Shown: positions 23,722 to 34,190 of the stretch, piece after piece
Layout of the letters: every line of letters begins with the position of its first letter
Numbering within the stretch: position 1 is the first letter of the stretch
Assembly (NCBI RefSeq): GCF_000283155.1
Contig: NW_004454197.1
Span: 14,479,380 to 14,543,379, forward strand
Direction of reading: 5' to 3'
Origin: Ceratotherium simum simum
Taxonomy: Eukaryota; Chordata; Mammalia; Perissodactyla; Rhinocerotidae
Length of the DNA: 64,000 bases
Made by a program: the position numbers and the translations under genes
Notes under the pieces: generated by a model
The model's input: the letters and a program-made list of their open reading frames with translations, nothing else
What the model was told of the DNA's origin: nothing
Databases searched by the model: none

Positions 23722-24145
23722 CTATGAGCTGAATTGTGTTCCCCCTAAATTCATCTGTTGAAGTCCTAACCCCTAATACCTCAGAATGTGACCTTATTTG
23801 GAGATGGAGTCTTTAAAGAGGAAATCAAATTAAAGTGAGGTCAGTAGGGTGAGCTCTAATCCAGTATGACCAGTGTCATTATGAAAAGGGGAAATTTGGA
23901 CGCAGAGACAGACACACACAGAGAGACAATGATGTGAAGACAGAGGAAAAAGACAGTCATCTACAAGCCAAGGAGAGACACCTGGAACAGACCCTTCCCT
24001 CGTGGCCCTCAGAAGGAACCAACCCAGCTGACACCTTGAGCTTGGACTTCTAGCCTCCAGAACCGTGAGATAATTTTCTTCTGTTGTGGAAGCCCCAGTC
24101 TGTGGTGCCTGGTTACAGCAGCCCTAACCAATCAGTACACCACTC
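23722..24145 (+). mobile_element. MaLR-type LTR (MST/MLT1-like), plus strand
   Basis: It begins 'GAGCTGAATTGTGTTCCCCC' and includes 'TTGAAGTCCTAACCCCTAAT', CCTCAGAATGTGACCTTATT, 'GTCATCTACAAGCCAAGGAG', 'GGACTTCTAGCCTCCAGAAC' and 'GTCTGTGGTGCCTGGTTACA'. The order is that of a full ERVL-MaLR LTR. Confidence 0.8.
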
Positions 24146-25497
24146 TCGGTGTCTGTCTCTTTGTTGTCTGTTCCTCATTCTGTCTCTCTCTCCTTATCCC
24201 TCTTTTGTAGGATGGCCAACAGTCCTGGTTTTCTCGAGCCTGTGGGGGTCTCCAGGACATGGGTCTTGGAGGTCAAAACCAGGAAAACCAGGACAAGTTG
24301 TTCATCCTACATCTTTTATCTTCTTCACGATGTCTCTGCGTCTCCACCTTTCTCTCCTTCTCTCTCCTCTCTCATTCTCTCTCTCTCCTCATCTGTCTCT
24401 GAGGTCCCCCTTGTTCTGTTAATGCCTCATAAGCATTTGTTCTACACACAGCTTCTGGGCCCATGCATGGTCTCTGGGATTATCAGTCGGCTGGGAGGTA
24501 GCTGGAAAGCAGCAAGCTGACCAGGGCAGGGGTCTTTAACCCTGGTCATCACAGAGCTGCTCAAAGTTGGTGGAGCCCAAGAGCAGCTGACCCACATCCC
24601 AGCCCAGGACAGGCCTCCCTCACATTGCAACTCTTGCTCTGTTACCTTGGCCATTGCACTGCCCCCAGGTGGGGAGGAGCTGCGAATCAGAGGCAGGAAG
24701 AGACAGGTGCCAGAGGCCACATCCTCGGGGTGTATACAAAATGCTTTCAGATGCCGGTGTTAGCAAAGACTGGCCACCGTTGAAGGTAACAAGATGTTCC
24801 TTGTATCTTAAGCTGATGCCACTGTTTGCAAGGCATGAGCTTGACACACTAAAGCGTTTATTGAATGAATGGATGGATGGATCCATTAACTCACGGGATT
24901 AATTAATTAGATCTTGGTCATCTGAATGTACAATTATGTCCATGTGTCCAGCCTCCATTCCTGCCCAGTAGTTTAATCGCCGTGGCTCCTTCTCCCTTCC
25001 AGGAAGGGCTTGCCCTCAAAGGCTCTGCTCTACCCCAGCTGTCAGGAGAGAAACAGGGGCAGTAATCCAGGGACAGCATTTATAGCTGACAAAGCATTCT
25101 CATAGATATCACTGCCCATCTCCATAGGATTCGCATCTCCACTGGGGAAAACACTTGTCATTGTTATAAGCCACCTCAAATCCTTTTTCAAAGCCACTAA
25201 GAAACTAGTGCTAAAAAATAAACTCAATAGAGAGCCAGGCATAGCTCCATCCTTGAGGACGGGTGCAGCTGGGAGCCAGCCGTTTTGAGCTCAGGCCGTG
25301 AATGGAAAGGAGGCGTTTTTCTGTGACCAGGTGACTCCCTGTGTTTCGGTTCAGCGCCACAAATGCTCTGGTGGGCCTGCTGTGCGCCAGGACCCAGGGC
25401 AGGTGGGGGCCCAGCGCATCATTTTCTTTACAACTTGCTTCCAGGACCCCAGCTCACTGCAGGTTGTGACCCACTAGTGGGTGTGAAATCCACCAGG
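24146..25497. other. MSMB-like intron 3 sequence; no exon seen
   Basis: Within the span between the two MSMB-like exons. A C/T-rich stretch (24150-24420) and an L2-like end at about 24830-24890 ('GTTTATTGAATGAATGGATG') are visible. No further cysteine-rich exon was found on the minus strand. Confidence 0.45.
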
Positions 25498-25510
25498 CCT
25501 GAGACCAACA

Positions 25511-25766
25511 CTTTTTTTCGGGTTTTTGTGTGTGTGTGTGGGGAGGATCAGCCCTGAGCTAACATCTGATGCTGATCCTCCTCTTTTTACTGAGGAAGAT
25601 TGACCCTGGGCTAACATCCGTGCCCATCTTCCTCCACTTTATATGGGACGCTGCCACAGCACGGCTCGACAAGCAATGTGTCAGTGCACGCCCAGGATCC
25701 GAACCGGCGAACCCTGGGCCGCCGCAGCAGAGCGCACGCACTTAACCGCTGAGCCACCAGGCGGGC
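25511..25766 (-). mobile_element. ERE-type SINE, minus strand, in the MSMB-like intron
   Basis: The plus strand starts with a T-rich, then GT-rich tail and ends CCACCAGGCGGGCC, the reverse complement of the ERE head. Direct repeats CCTGAGACCAACA (25498-25510) and CCTGAGACCAGCA (25767-25779) flank it. Relative to the minus-strand MSMB-like gene it is in sense orientation. Confidence 0.93.
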
Positions 25767-26394
25767 CCTGAGACCAGCATGTTTTTAATGAACTGCAATA
25801 CAAGACAAGAAAAAGTATCAGTGTGCGTGTGCATGCATGCACACACATGTGCACTGAGCCACACAGTGATTTGTATTTCTAATTGTTGATTATAGTCCAA
25901 AAGTTTGAGCAGCCCAGCCCAGCTCCCAGTGCCAGCCTGCCTGCAGAGCAGGTTGGGAGGCCAAGGGTGGGGTTCACTTTCATTTAATCACTCACAAAAA
26001 GAGGATTTGAGCAGAGGAGGCTTCAGGAAGGAAGGACAAGCAGGATCTGCTTTGCTGGGCAAGCTGTTTCAAAATAAACCTTATGCTGGAAGCAGACAAA
26101 AACCGCAAAAGGCCTCATTTGGCCTTGTGTGTCCCCGTACTTGGCAGCTGACTAGGTTCCCAGGTGTTCCCAGGAGTGGAAAAACCCGTTTGAATTGGCT
26201 GCCATGCTCGTCCACGGCCCTGCCTCCCTCCTCTTTCACCAAGATGGAGATAAGGAATAAAGAGGCCAAGATGGACCAGAGCTGGGGAGTGAAGCGTGGC
26301 GGGGTCACTGTCTTCAGAGCAGGCGCCGGCATTTCACACTCATTCCTCAGCGCTAGGTACCCTCGCGGGTCGGGCAGGGTGGGAAGAGTTGGGA

Positions 26395-26550
26395 CTTAGA
26401 GTCAGCAGACCCTGCTCCCAGTCTGGCTGTGTCACTTCCCAGCTTTGTGGACTCCGGCCAGTTGTCAACCTCCCTGAGCCTCTCCCACCTGGGCTCTGAT
26501 GGGGAGATAACACAGCTGACTCTCCAAGGTGTGGCTGGAGACAAATATTA
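26395..26550 (+). mobile_element. MIR SINE, plus strand
   Basis: 'GCTGTGTCACTTCCCAGCTT', 'GGCCAGTTGTCAACCTCCCT' and 'GATGGGGAGATAACACAGCT' follow the MIR order. Confidence 0.6.
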
Positions 26551-26603
26551 AATGCATGGCCATGGAGGGACATAGTATGTCCCCTTCAAAACCTTTTGGT
26601 GTT

Positions 26604-26855
26604 GGGGGCCCGCCTGGTGGCGCAAGTGGCTAAGTGCGCCCGCTCCGCTGCGGCGGCCCAGGGTTCGCCAGTTCGGATCCCGGGCGTGCACCGACACATT
26701 GCTTGGCGAGCCATGCTGTGGCGGCATCCCATATAAAGTGGAGGAAGATGGGCATGGATGTTAGCCCAGGGCCAATCTTCCTCACAAAAAAGAGGAGGAT
26801 TGGCATCAGATGTTAGCTCAGGGCTGATCTTCTTCACACACACACAAAAAAATTT
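26604..26855 (+). mobile_element. ERE-type SINE, plus strand, in the MSMB-like intron
   Basis: The head reads GGGGGCCCGCCTGGTGGCGC with B-box-like AGTTCGGATCC, the body ends in CAATCTTCCTCA and GATCTTCTTCA units, and the tail is (CA)n plus A. Direct repeats AAAACCTTTTGGTGT (26588-26602) and AAAACATTTTGGTGT (26856-26870) flank it. It is inverted relative to the copy at 25511-25766. Confidence 0.93.
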
Positions 26856-27365
26856 AAAACATTTTGGTGTCAGTCCTTCTTGGCACAGTGGCGTGGTTGG
26901 CAGCTCATAGTGACCTGAACAACCACAGTGACTGACCACTGCAGGCTCCGGCCCACCCGGGTCAGTGGGGGACCCTCTCAGCAGGTTTTCGTGCAGAAAG
27001 CCTCTCGCCCAGGGTCTCGAGGTCCCAGGGAGAGCACAGCCACCTCACTTGCGCATGACCCCGGATTCCTCGTTCTGATCTCACCTCGTCCCCAGCTCAC
27101 TCAGGTCCCTTCAGCCCCTCCCACGGCCCCCTGACTCCTGCTCCCTCGGCCTTCAGGGACTGGCTCTGGGCAGTCCCTGAGCCTCTTTCCCCTCTGAAGA
27201 AGGGAGCTGGGAATGCCCCCATCCCACCCACCTCACAGAGGCTGTGGGAGAGCCCCCAGTGCCCACTCTCCACGTGGCAGTGCCCAGAGGAGAGGGGCAG
27301 CAAGGCAGTGGCCCCCAGGGGCAGGGTGGGGAGGGGCGAGAGTCCCCACAGACTCCCAGACTCGC

Positions 27366-27468
27366 ACAGTGCAGCAATGCAGCCTCTTCGGGCTATAGTG
27401 ACATCTGTAGCAGTCGCTGGTCCTCCAGGTGGCTCCAAAGTTGTAGAATGTGCCGTGCTCGAGGCACC
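27366..27468 (-). CDS. Beta-microseminoprotein (MSMB)-family exon 3, with GC splice donor
   Basis: After a good acceptor (CTGTTTCCCTGCCTGTAG) the exon encodes CLEHGTFYNFGATW, then RTSDCYRCHYSPKRLHCC, then Thr and two bases of the next codon. Against human MSMB exon 3, the segment from the conserved Trp to the CC pair has identical spacing, and the first part is one residue shorter (103 against 106 nt). Phases also agree: two bases complete the first codon and two open the last. The second cysteine of the family's C-x-x-C-x-C motif is Tyr here; in MSMB that cysteine pairs with the first cysteine of this exon. At the phase-correct end the donor reads GT|GCGAGT, a GC donor. Using the GT two bases earlier would lead to a stop three codons into the next exon. 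It could be a working GC-AG intron or a broken splice site. Confidence 0.7.
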
Positions 27469-27469
27469 C

Positions 27470-28185
27470 TACAGGCAGGGAAACAGCAAGCATCCCCGCG
27501 TTGGCCTCATCAAGGAACCGGGGGCTGAGGGTGGACCACTCCCCCCTCAGCCAAGGGCTGCTAACTTGCCCGCCCGGGCTCCTGAGAGGTGCCTGTTTCC
27601 TACAGAACTGTGTGCTCGTGGCTGCGCCCGGCGGGCCACCGGCCTGCCCGCCTGGCCGCAGTTTCCTAACTACACTCTGCCCCGTGGTTCTCACCTTCAG
27701 GCTTGTGCCCGTCCCCGTGCTGGGCTGCCCGCCCGGCGTTTCCCCTCTGCTCTCCCCTCTCTCCACTAGCCCCTGCTCTGTCCCACAAAAGCACTGAAGA
27801 TGGCCTTCTCATCGTCATCATTCTTTACAGTGGAGTTCTTCATCTGGGGGCCCTTGGCCCCCTGAACTGGACGCCAACGGGGGTGTCTGTGCCCGTGTGC
27901 GTTTTTGGGGGGAAAGAGCTCACAGGTTTCACCAGACTCTCAAAAGGAGACCCATCAGGGAGGGCCCACGGCACTGACCCCAAGGAAGGCTGAGAGCCCT
28001 GTCTCGGGAAGCCTGCTCTGCTCACGCTGGGCAACCCTGTCTCTGTGTCTGTCCCCCCAACAGGGAGGTTCAGAGACTGGTGCCGGGGTGAACGGCCCTT
28101 CCCCATCCACACAGCCTCGGGTGTGCACAGGGCAGGCAGTGGGGGCTGGACCTTTCAAATGCTCTTCACCACACACCCCTGTTGT
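27470..28185. other. No clear exon upstream of MSMB-like exon 3
   Basis: I looked on the minus strand for the family's exon 2 (end of signal peptide, then a cysteine). A perfect-looking donor (CCTGAAG|GTGAGA, at about 27703) follows an open frame back to about 27840 with phase 1, but the encoded residues have no cysteine and no signal peptide, so I do not call it. Confidence 0.4.
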
Positions 28186-28189
28186 GGGT

Positions 28190-28395
28190 GGGAGGAACTG
28201 TGGCCCTGAAGTCATGCTGACCTGGTTCAAATCCCAGCTCTGCTGCCGGCTCATTCTGCCTCCACAGACATGAGTTTCAACTCTGGGAGCCTCCAATTTC
28301 TTGTCTACAAAATGCCAATAAGATAGGATTATTGTGACAATTGAATGAGATGCTGTAAGAAAAGCCACTTTGCCACCTGCAGATGCTATTTTTTT
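28190..28395 (+). mobile_element. MIR SINE, plus strand
   Basis: 'CTGACCTGGTTCAAATCCCA' with GCTCTGCTGCC, 'TTTCTTGTCTACAAAATGCC' and 'GATTATTGTGACAATTGAAT' give the MIR order. Confidence 0.7.
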
Positions 28396-28980
28396 AATTG
28401 CCTCAACTGAAAACATCTCACTGTCTTAAATCCCTCAGCCCCGTACGTGAATCAGAAGTGCTGTGGAGCAGTGGTTGTTAGCTGTGCGCCCTCGAGTGCT
28501 GGGGTTCTCAAGACAACGAGGTCAACGCACAGAAAGCACTCGATTGGCGCCTGACTCCTCGCAAGGCCTCGCAGCCGCCGTTTCTGCTGGGAAGGGGCGG
28601 CAGGTGAAGAACCGCTCCCTTGGCTGTGCCTGTGAGCTAGCCCGTCATTCCCCTCGCTCCCTGCCTCACCCACAGCCGCACTCCCACCCCAGCTGCCCGC
28701 GGCCACAGCTGTGTGCCCACCAGGCCTCCGGCATCTCTCTTCTGTTCCTCCTCCACACTCCTCAGCTTAGACGGCAGCTCAGAGACCAGGCCAGGAGGCA
28801 CACCTCGCTTAGCGTGGAGCTTCTGCTCCTCAACCAGGGAAGACATCTGGGGCTCAAGGCCCAGGGAAACAGACGCCAAGGACCCCAAATTCAGCCCCAT
28901 TTGGTCAGTGGGGAAGAGGCCCTGGTCACAGGTGTGTGCTCCTCGCTGGCTTCATATTCATCCCCTCTGACCCCATCACA
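28396..28980. other. No gene supported
   Basis: GC-rich sequence with long chance frames on both strands (28463-29074 plus, 28637-28900 minus). No domain, splice context or repeat family recognised. Confidence 0.45.
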
Positions 28981-28984
28981 ACCT

Positions 28985-29130
28985 CTGAGGCAGAGCCAGG
29001 AAGCCCATTTCACAGATGAAGAAACCAAGGCTCAGAGAGGCAAGTGCTTGCCCCTGGTCACCCAGCTAGCATAGGGCAGTGCAGGAACTAACAGCCCAGG
29101 TCTGCCGGAATTCAGCCACCGTTGTTCCTT
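28985..29130 (-). mobile_element. MIR SINE, minus strand
   Basis: 'CCCATTTCACAGATGAAGAA' with ACCAAGGCTCAGAGAGGCAA and 'TGGTCACCCAGCTAGCATAG' are the reverse complement of the MIR core. Confidence 0.75.
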
Positions 29131-30930
29131 CACGCCACGAAGCTCTCTTCTTGACCTCTTCGTTAACAAGTGCTTTTGAGACTGAAGTGCCTGAAATATC
29201 ACAGATCCTGCTGGCGTCTCCCTCAGGGAGGGCCGTGGCACTGAGTGGGCAGGCACAGTGACAGATGCCTCCCCTCAGCACTCAACTCTGGTCCCTGGAG
29301 GGCAGCTCCAGGCCGCTGCACAGGGCCAAGCCCAGGAGGGGCAGCCCAGGTGTCAGGTACAGAGCGCGGCTGGGGACCCCAGGCCAGTCTAGGGGCTGTC
29401 CACGCTGCCTCTGAACCAATGTCCTCACAAGAAAGCTACCGGCCCTCCCAGCCCAGCCCAGGCCTCCCTGATACCACCTAGCCCACTCTGCTCTCCTCTC
29501 TCAGAAGTGGGGCTCCTATGGGCCAGGCCCAAGTCTTCCTCACAGACCCCGGCAAGTGGTTATGTGAAAACTAGGATTGCAAAACAGAACTTACAGTATA
29601 ACCCAATTTTATAAATAAATATATATATAATACACGTACAAATTTTCATAGGAAACTGACCAAAACATTAACAGCTATATTTGGATAATGGGATGATGAG
29701 CAATGTTTACTTTCTTCTTCGTGCTTTTTAAAAAAAAAGTTCCACTTTGACGATGCATTATTTTTGTGGTCAGAAACACGAGAAACTCGGGAAGGAAAAA
29801 TGTTCTTTTTTAAAGCAAATAAAGTGACAAGCCACAGCCCCCACTGGGCCAATGCTGGGGGTGGGGGGCCTCCAGGAAATCCCCCCTGACCTCCCCACTC
29901 CTTCCTGCGGGCCGCACTCTCCCCCTCAGGAAACTGTCCCCCGGTTTTTGCCTCCCATTTTGAAGCCCCCCAGTGGGCTGGTGGCAGGCAGACGGGGCTG
30001 AGAAATGGCCTGGGGTCTCCGGGCATCAAAGGGCTGCCCCCAAGCTTCAGCTCGTCTGGCCTGCGGGGCCCACATGAGGTGGAAGGTCCCCCTTCCTCCC
30101 AGGCTTGCTGCGAGGCCACCTCGCTGAGCTTCCACCCTAGGCAGGCGGCCCTGGTCGAGAAGAACCCAGCAAAGTCCACAGCGACGGGCCCTTTGCAAGA
30201 AGACTGGCTGCGGCAGTGCCCACCGTCCACTCAGATTCTCAGACGGAGGACCCTGCCCACGCCCACAGCCTCTCAGGGCAGGCACCTCCCAGCTCAGGGT
30301 GTGTTCCCTCTCCTAGCAGAACTTTCCGGAGCTGGGGCTGGAGCCAGGGACATGAGTACTGAAAGGGGACTCTGCACCACCACCACCACTACCCCCACCT
30401 AATAGAGCCAGACTCGGCCTGGGAACAGCAGGAGGAGCAGGAAGCAGAGGGAATCGTCTGTGAGGGGAAGGAAGGGAGGTCTCAGTCCTGGGATGGCCTG
30501 GGGCCCAGAGCTGGTTCACGGGTCAGGACCATGCCCAGGACACTCCTGGGACCTTCCTAAAAAGCCCTGAAGAAATGGCAGCAGGGGCCATATGTCTGAG
30601 CCTCTCATCTACCATTTGACCCACCCCATTCTACCCAAGAGGGGCCAGAGCCTGAGGCAGTGCCTTGCCTAAGGTCTGAGGGATGGCAAGCTCTTTCCAG
30701 ACTGTGACTGCAGAGAAAGTGGGGCCTCTGAAATGCACCCAGAACCCCACAGTTGAGAGCCAGAAGCAGCCCGAAAGCCTGAGGGTGTGAGAGGGCCCTG
30801 GCCTGGGGGTCAGGAGGCCCAGTTCTGCCCTACTGAAAGGGGAACGTTCCCTCTCTGGGCCGGGTCTCCCAGGAGCCAATGAAGGCCACAGTTTCCAAAC
30901 CAGCTGTTCTGAGCCCCAGGGCCCTGAGGA
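29131..30930. other. No gene supported
   Basis: An A/T-rich patch (29575-29830) lies among GC-rich DNA. The minus-strand frame 29646-30230 and the plus frame 30079-30402 lack recognisable features. A short (CCA)n run is at 30378-30400. Confidence 0.45.
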
Positions 30931-30934
30931 AGCC

Positions 30935-31055
30935 ACACACAGACACATACACACACAGACACATGTACGCACCTGTACGCACATGTATACCCACAAACAC
31001 ACATATAGACGTGTGCACACACACGTGCACTCACAAACACACATGCCCCACATGC
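30935..31055 (+). repeat. CA-rich alternating purine-pyrimidine tract
   Basis: Interrupted CACACA, ACACATGTACGCAC and CGTGCAC units over about 120 bp. Most steps alternate purine and pyrimidine, a composition that favours Z-DNA. The Cys/Val-rich minus-strand frames across it are repeat artefacts. Confidence 0.85.
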
Positions 31056-31155
31056 ACAGGCGTGCTTCGACAAAAAGAATTCCTTTTTTCTCTTCTATGC
31101 CAGATTTTGATGATTGAAGCCAAAAAAATCATTTGTTGATTGAAAAGAGCCAGCA

Positions 31156-32015
31156 AGATGACCTCTCCTTCACCCCTCTTGCTGTACCTCCTCTTCTGCC
31201 AAGCACTGGGTCAAGGATGCACGGAGGAGCCTGGGACGTGGAAGATGCCCCACAGAGCACCCACCATCTGCTTCTCCAGAGGACACTCTGGCACACAGTA
31301 GACGCTCCATGAGGCCTCAGACGATATAGGCAAAGAATAGGGATCAGCCTTTATCCTTCTTATGGGTCAGCCTAACCTTCTTAGCCACTAAGACAGAATG
31401 TAGGGGAGCCCCACCTGAGCCCAGCAACCACTTATCTTGGCTGAAGGAATCAGGGCCCCCTGCAGGCTCAGCCAGCCAGGCTGCTGGTCCCCGAGGGCAC
31501 GAGGGGAGCATGGACAAGGCCAGAAGACTGAAGTCAGGTCAACAAGGTAAGCCAGTGTGCAGACGCCAGAGATGGCTCCGGTCCTAACAAGGAGCTGAAG
31601 GAAAAGCCTTTCCCCCTCCCAGCCTGGGTGCAAGAGGTCCCAGGAGGGGCAGGCCGGCCAGTCCAGCACATACATTGCCTGGGACACACTGTCACTCCAG
31701 GCACAGCGACTGCTGTAGGGCCCTAGCAGGGAGCCACTGGGGTAGCAGGTCAGGGGGTCAGGATGCCCATGGGCTGTGGCCCCAGTACTGTCTCTGCCTC
31801 AGAGACAAATACCACTCAATTCTCACCCTACTGTCCACAGAGAGCTCAGCCACTCTCTGGCCCCAAGCAAGCAGACCCGCCCTGCTGGAATTCCATCTTT
31901 CCCAGACCTCCCAGCCTCCGCTCACTGGCCAGACCCTGAGTGTCCACTGACACTTCAGACTGAGCCGACCTGAGCAGGTCTAGGGTGAAACTCTTCTCTC
32001 CACAATGCATAGGCA
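31156..32015. other. No gene confirmed; one short frame with a signal-peptide-like start
   Basis: At 31158 on the plus strand a 47-codon frame begins MTSPSPLLLYLLFCQALGQG, which resembles a signal peptide, but it ends at a stop without further recognisable sequence. The rest of the stretch is GC-rich unclassified DNA with chance frames on both strands. Confidence 0.3.
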
Positions 32016-32019
32016 ACCG

Positions 32020-32240
32020 TGAGCTGCGGCCACACAGACCTGGGCTCTCGGCTCACCTGCCAGTCACCTGCGATATGACTTCAGGCAAGATGCCCTGAGC
32101 TGCTGAGCCACCGTCTCCCCACTGTCAAACGAGAATGGCAATAGTACCCCTAGCGCCAGGGCCTGGGGAGGAAGATGAGATGATGGGTGCAAATGTTCTT
32201 CCCATTTCCTGCCAACTCCAGGAAATAAACCTGACCAGGA
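32020..32240 (+). mobile_element. MIR SINE, plus strand
   Basis: 'GACTTCAGGCAAGATGCCCT', 'CCGTCTCCCCACTGTCAAAC' and 'GAGAATGGCAATAGTACCCC' fit a diverged MIR. A short (ATC)n run follows at 32275-32297. Confidence 0.55.
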
Positions 32241-32299
32241 ACACCTGGTCTGGGCCACACTGGTTAGAGGCAAACCATCATCATCATCACCATCATTGA

Positions 32300-33610
32300 T
32301 ACATATAATAATATTACATGGATCTAATCTCCATTTTTCCCTTTAGGGTGCTCTAGAACCCCTCCTCAACTCCTGACTGCCCCTCTTCACACCACCCTCC
32401 ACCTCCCATCCCAATCTCCCTCTTCCCCTCCCTGCATGGGGTTGACCAGGGGTCTGAGGAGCTCCCTGTGGTGTTACGGTGGGTGGCCAGGTCTGGAGCC
32501 TCAAGGGCTTGCTCTTGCCAGTTCTATGTTTTGACTTTGGCACCACCTCTGGTACCCAGCACCCAAGAAGCTAAGAGAAACAGCAGGGGGCTCCAGAGCA
32601 TCACCCCGCCCCCTCCACAGACTCTAAGCCACAGGTTGGCAGTCCTGGGACGGAGGGCATGGGGGTGGCCCATCTCCTCTGAGGACATCCAACGCTCTTA
32701 GTCCGTGATGACATGGTGTCCTTTCAATGTTTGCCCTTTTTTGCCTCCAATTAATATGGTGACATTGTGCTTCCCCAGGTTGTCTTAAGTCATGCAGGAT
32801 GAGAGAGAGACGTTCATTTGTGCAAATGGGATGACTCTTCTCTCCACCTAGGGGCGCCTTGCCTATCCTCTCCTCTGGAGATAGTGCATGGAAGGCAGGT
32901 GCGTGGTCAGCACTGCTGAAGACCACATTCTGGGAACACAATGACTGTGGCCTAGGGCCTCAAGAGAACACATGGCTGAATAATGTGTTGTTCTATTTTT
33001 ACGCTATATGGTAAATTTAACATGACAATAAATTGGATTATTGTTCACATTTTTCTGCATATGCTAGATAAGACTCTCATTTGTAATCATCACCAACCTT
33101 AGCACAGTAAAACCCTTGAGGCACTGGAAGCCAGTATCCATGGGTGGAACGATGAATGAAGCCACGTCGCCATGAGCAATGATGTAACTAGCATTAAATA
33201 AGTGGTCCCAGGGAACTGAAGAGTCAAGAAGATCGATGTTGTTTCAATACAAAAGCTTCCAAAGAGGCATGGCACTGTGAGTAATACAAGTGTGGCTACC
33301 TCTTTCTCATGGTGGGAAATATGAAATTAGCCAGGAATGGCTCACTTGGCAATAAAGAAAACGAGGAGATCGTTCTTGGACCTGAACAGGGAGAAGTGGT
33401 GCCTGGACACCATGCAAAATCTTCATGTGCACTTATTGGACACTAAACAAATACACAATTATCTCTTCTCTAGAATTATTTGAAATCTTCATCGATAAAT
33501 CACTGCACCTCACACAGGCCTATGAATTTTGCAGTATGTTTTTAGACCAAATTATTTATATAGACAGAGGCCCCAAGTTAAGTATTCATGTGATAATTTA
33601 AAAGCAAATC
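32300..33610. other. No gene seen
   Basis: The A/T-richer part (32940-33600) may be derived from an old DNA transposon or LINE, but I cannot assign it. Short frames only. At 32846-32862 the sequence CACCTAGGGGCGCC resembles a weak CTCF core. Confidence 0.35.
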
Positions 33611-33758
33611 AGGGTGCCAGCCCCGTGGTGTAGCGGTTAAGTGCGTGCACTCCGCTTTGGCGGCCCAGGGTTCACAGGTTCAGATCCCAGGCACGCACCA
33701 ACGCAGCGTTTGTCAAGCCCTGCTGTGGCAGCGTCCCATATAAAAAGTAGAGGAAGGG
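33611..33758 (+). mobile_element. ERE-type SINE, 3'-truncated
   Basis: Head 'GGTGCCAGCCCCGTGGTGTA' with B-box-like GGTTCAGATCC and body up to 'AAAAAGTAGAGGAAGGG', after which the normal ERE sequence stops and unrelated DNA follows. The usual A-rich tail is absent, so the 3' third was lost after insertion. Confidence 0.85.
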
Positions 33759-33889
33759 AGCTTCCTGGCGGCAGAGAGCTGGCAGAGCTCTACACAGTCA
33801 GACAAGCTGGACTTTACGTGAAGGAGCACTCTAGGGCAGGCAGGCAGGAGCTTGTCTAGACCATGCAACAGCAACAGACACAATCATTC

Positions 33890-34025
33890 CCTTCTACAGT
33901 TGAGGAAACAGAGCCCTCGATACTTTAAATAACTTGCCCAAGGTCACCCAGACAGAGAGTGACATGATTCAGATTCCAACCCACACCTGTTTGACTCTGA
34001 AGTCTAGGTCCTCTACCCTTCTTAC
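33890..34025 (-). mobile_element. MIR SINE, minus strand
   Basis: 'TTCTACAGTTGAGGAAACAG', 'AACTTGCCCAAGGTCACCCA' and 'TTTGACTCTGAAGTCTAGGT' follow the reverse MIR order. Confidence 0.7.
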
Positions 34026-34034
34026 TTAAGGTAT

Positions 34035-34190
34035 TATCCCTGGACAGTGGCATCCGCATCACCTGGGAGCTTTTCAGAAATGCAGAATCCCAGGTCCCAC
34101 TTGAGACCTACATATTTACTCAGAGCTGAATTTAACAGGATCCTCCGTGACCTGTATACACGTTAAAGAAACACAGCTCTAACACACTGC
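34035..34190 (+). mobile_element. MER5A-like hAT DNA transposon
   Basis: 'GGACAGTGGCATCCGCATCA' with CCTGGGAGC, 'TTTTCAGAAATGCAGAATCC' and 'GACCTACATATTTACTCAGA' match the MER5A order. Confidence 0.7.

Noticed and set aside
27233..27766. Minus-strand frame of 177 codons containing MSMB-like exon 3
   Set aside because: Only 27366-27468 resembles the family and it is bounded by a splice acceptor and a phase-matched end; the rest is intron read as open by chance.
27703..27845. Possible MSMB-like exon 2 with a perfect GTGAGA donor in the right phase
   Set aside because: The encoded residues have no cysteine and no signal peptide, which exon 2 of this family must carry.
30631..31073. Cys/Val-rich minus-strand frames
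   Set aside because: Translation of the CA/GT-rich tract.
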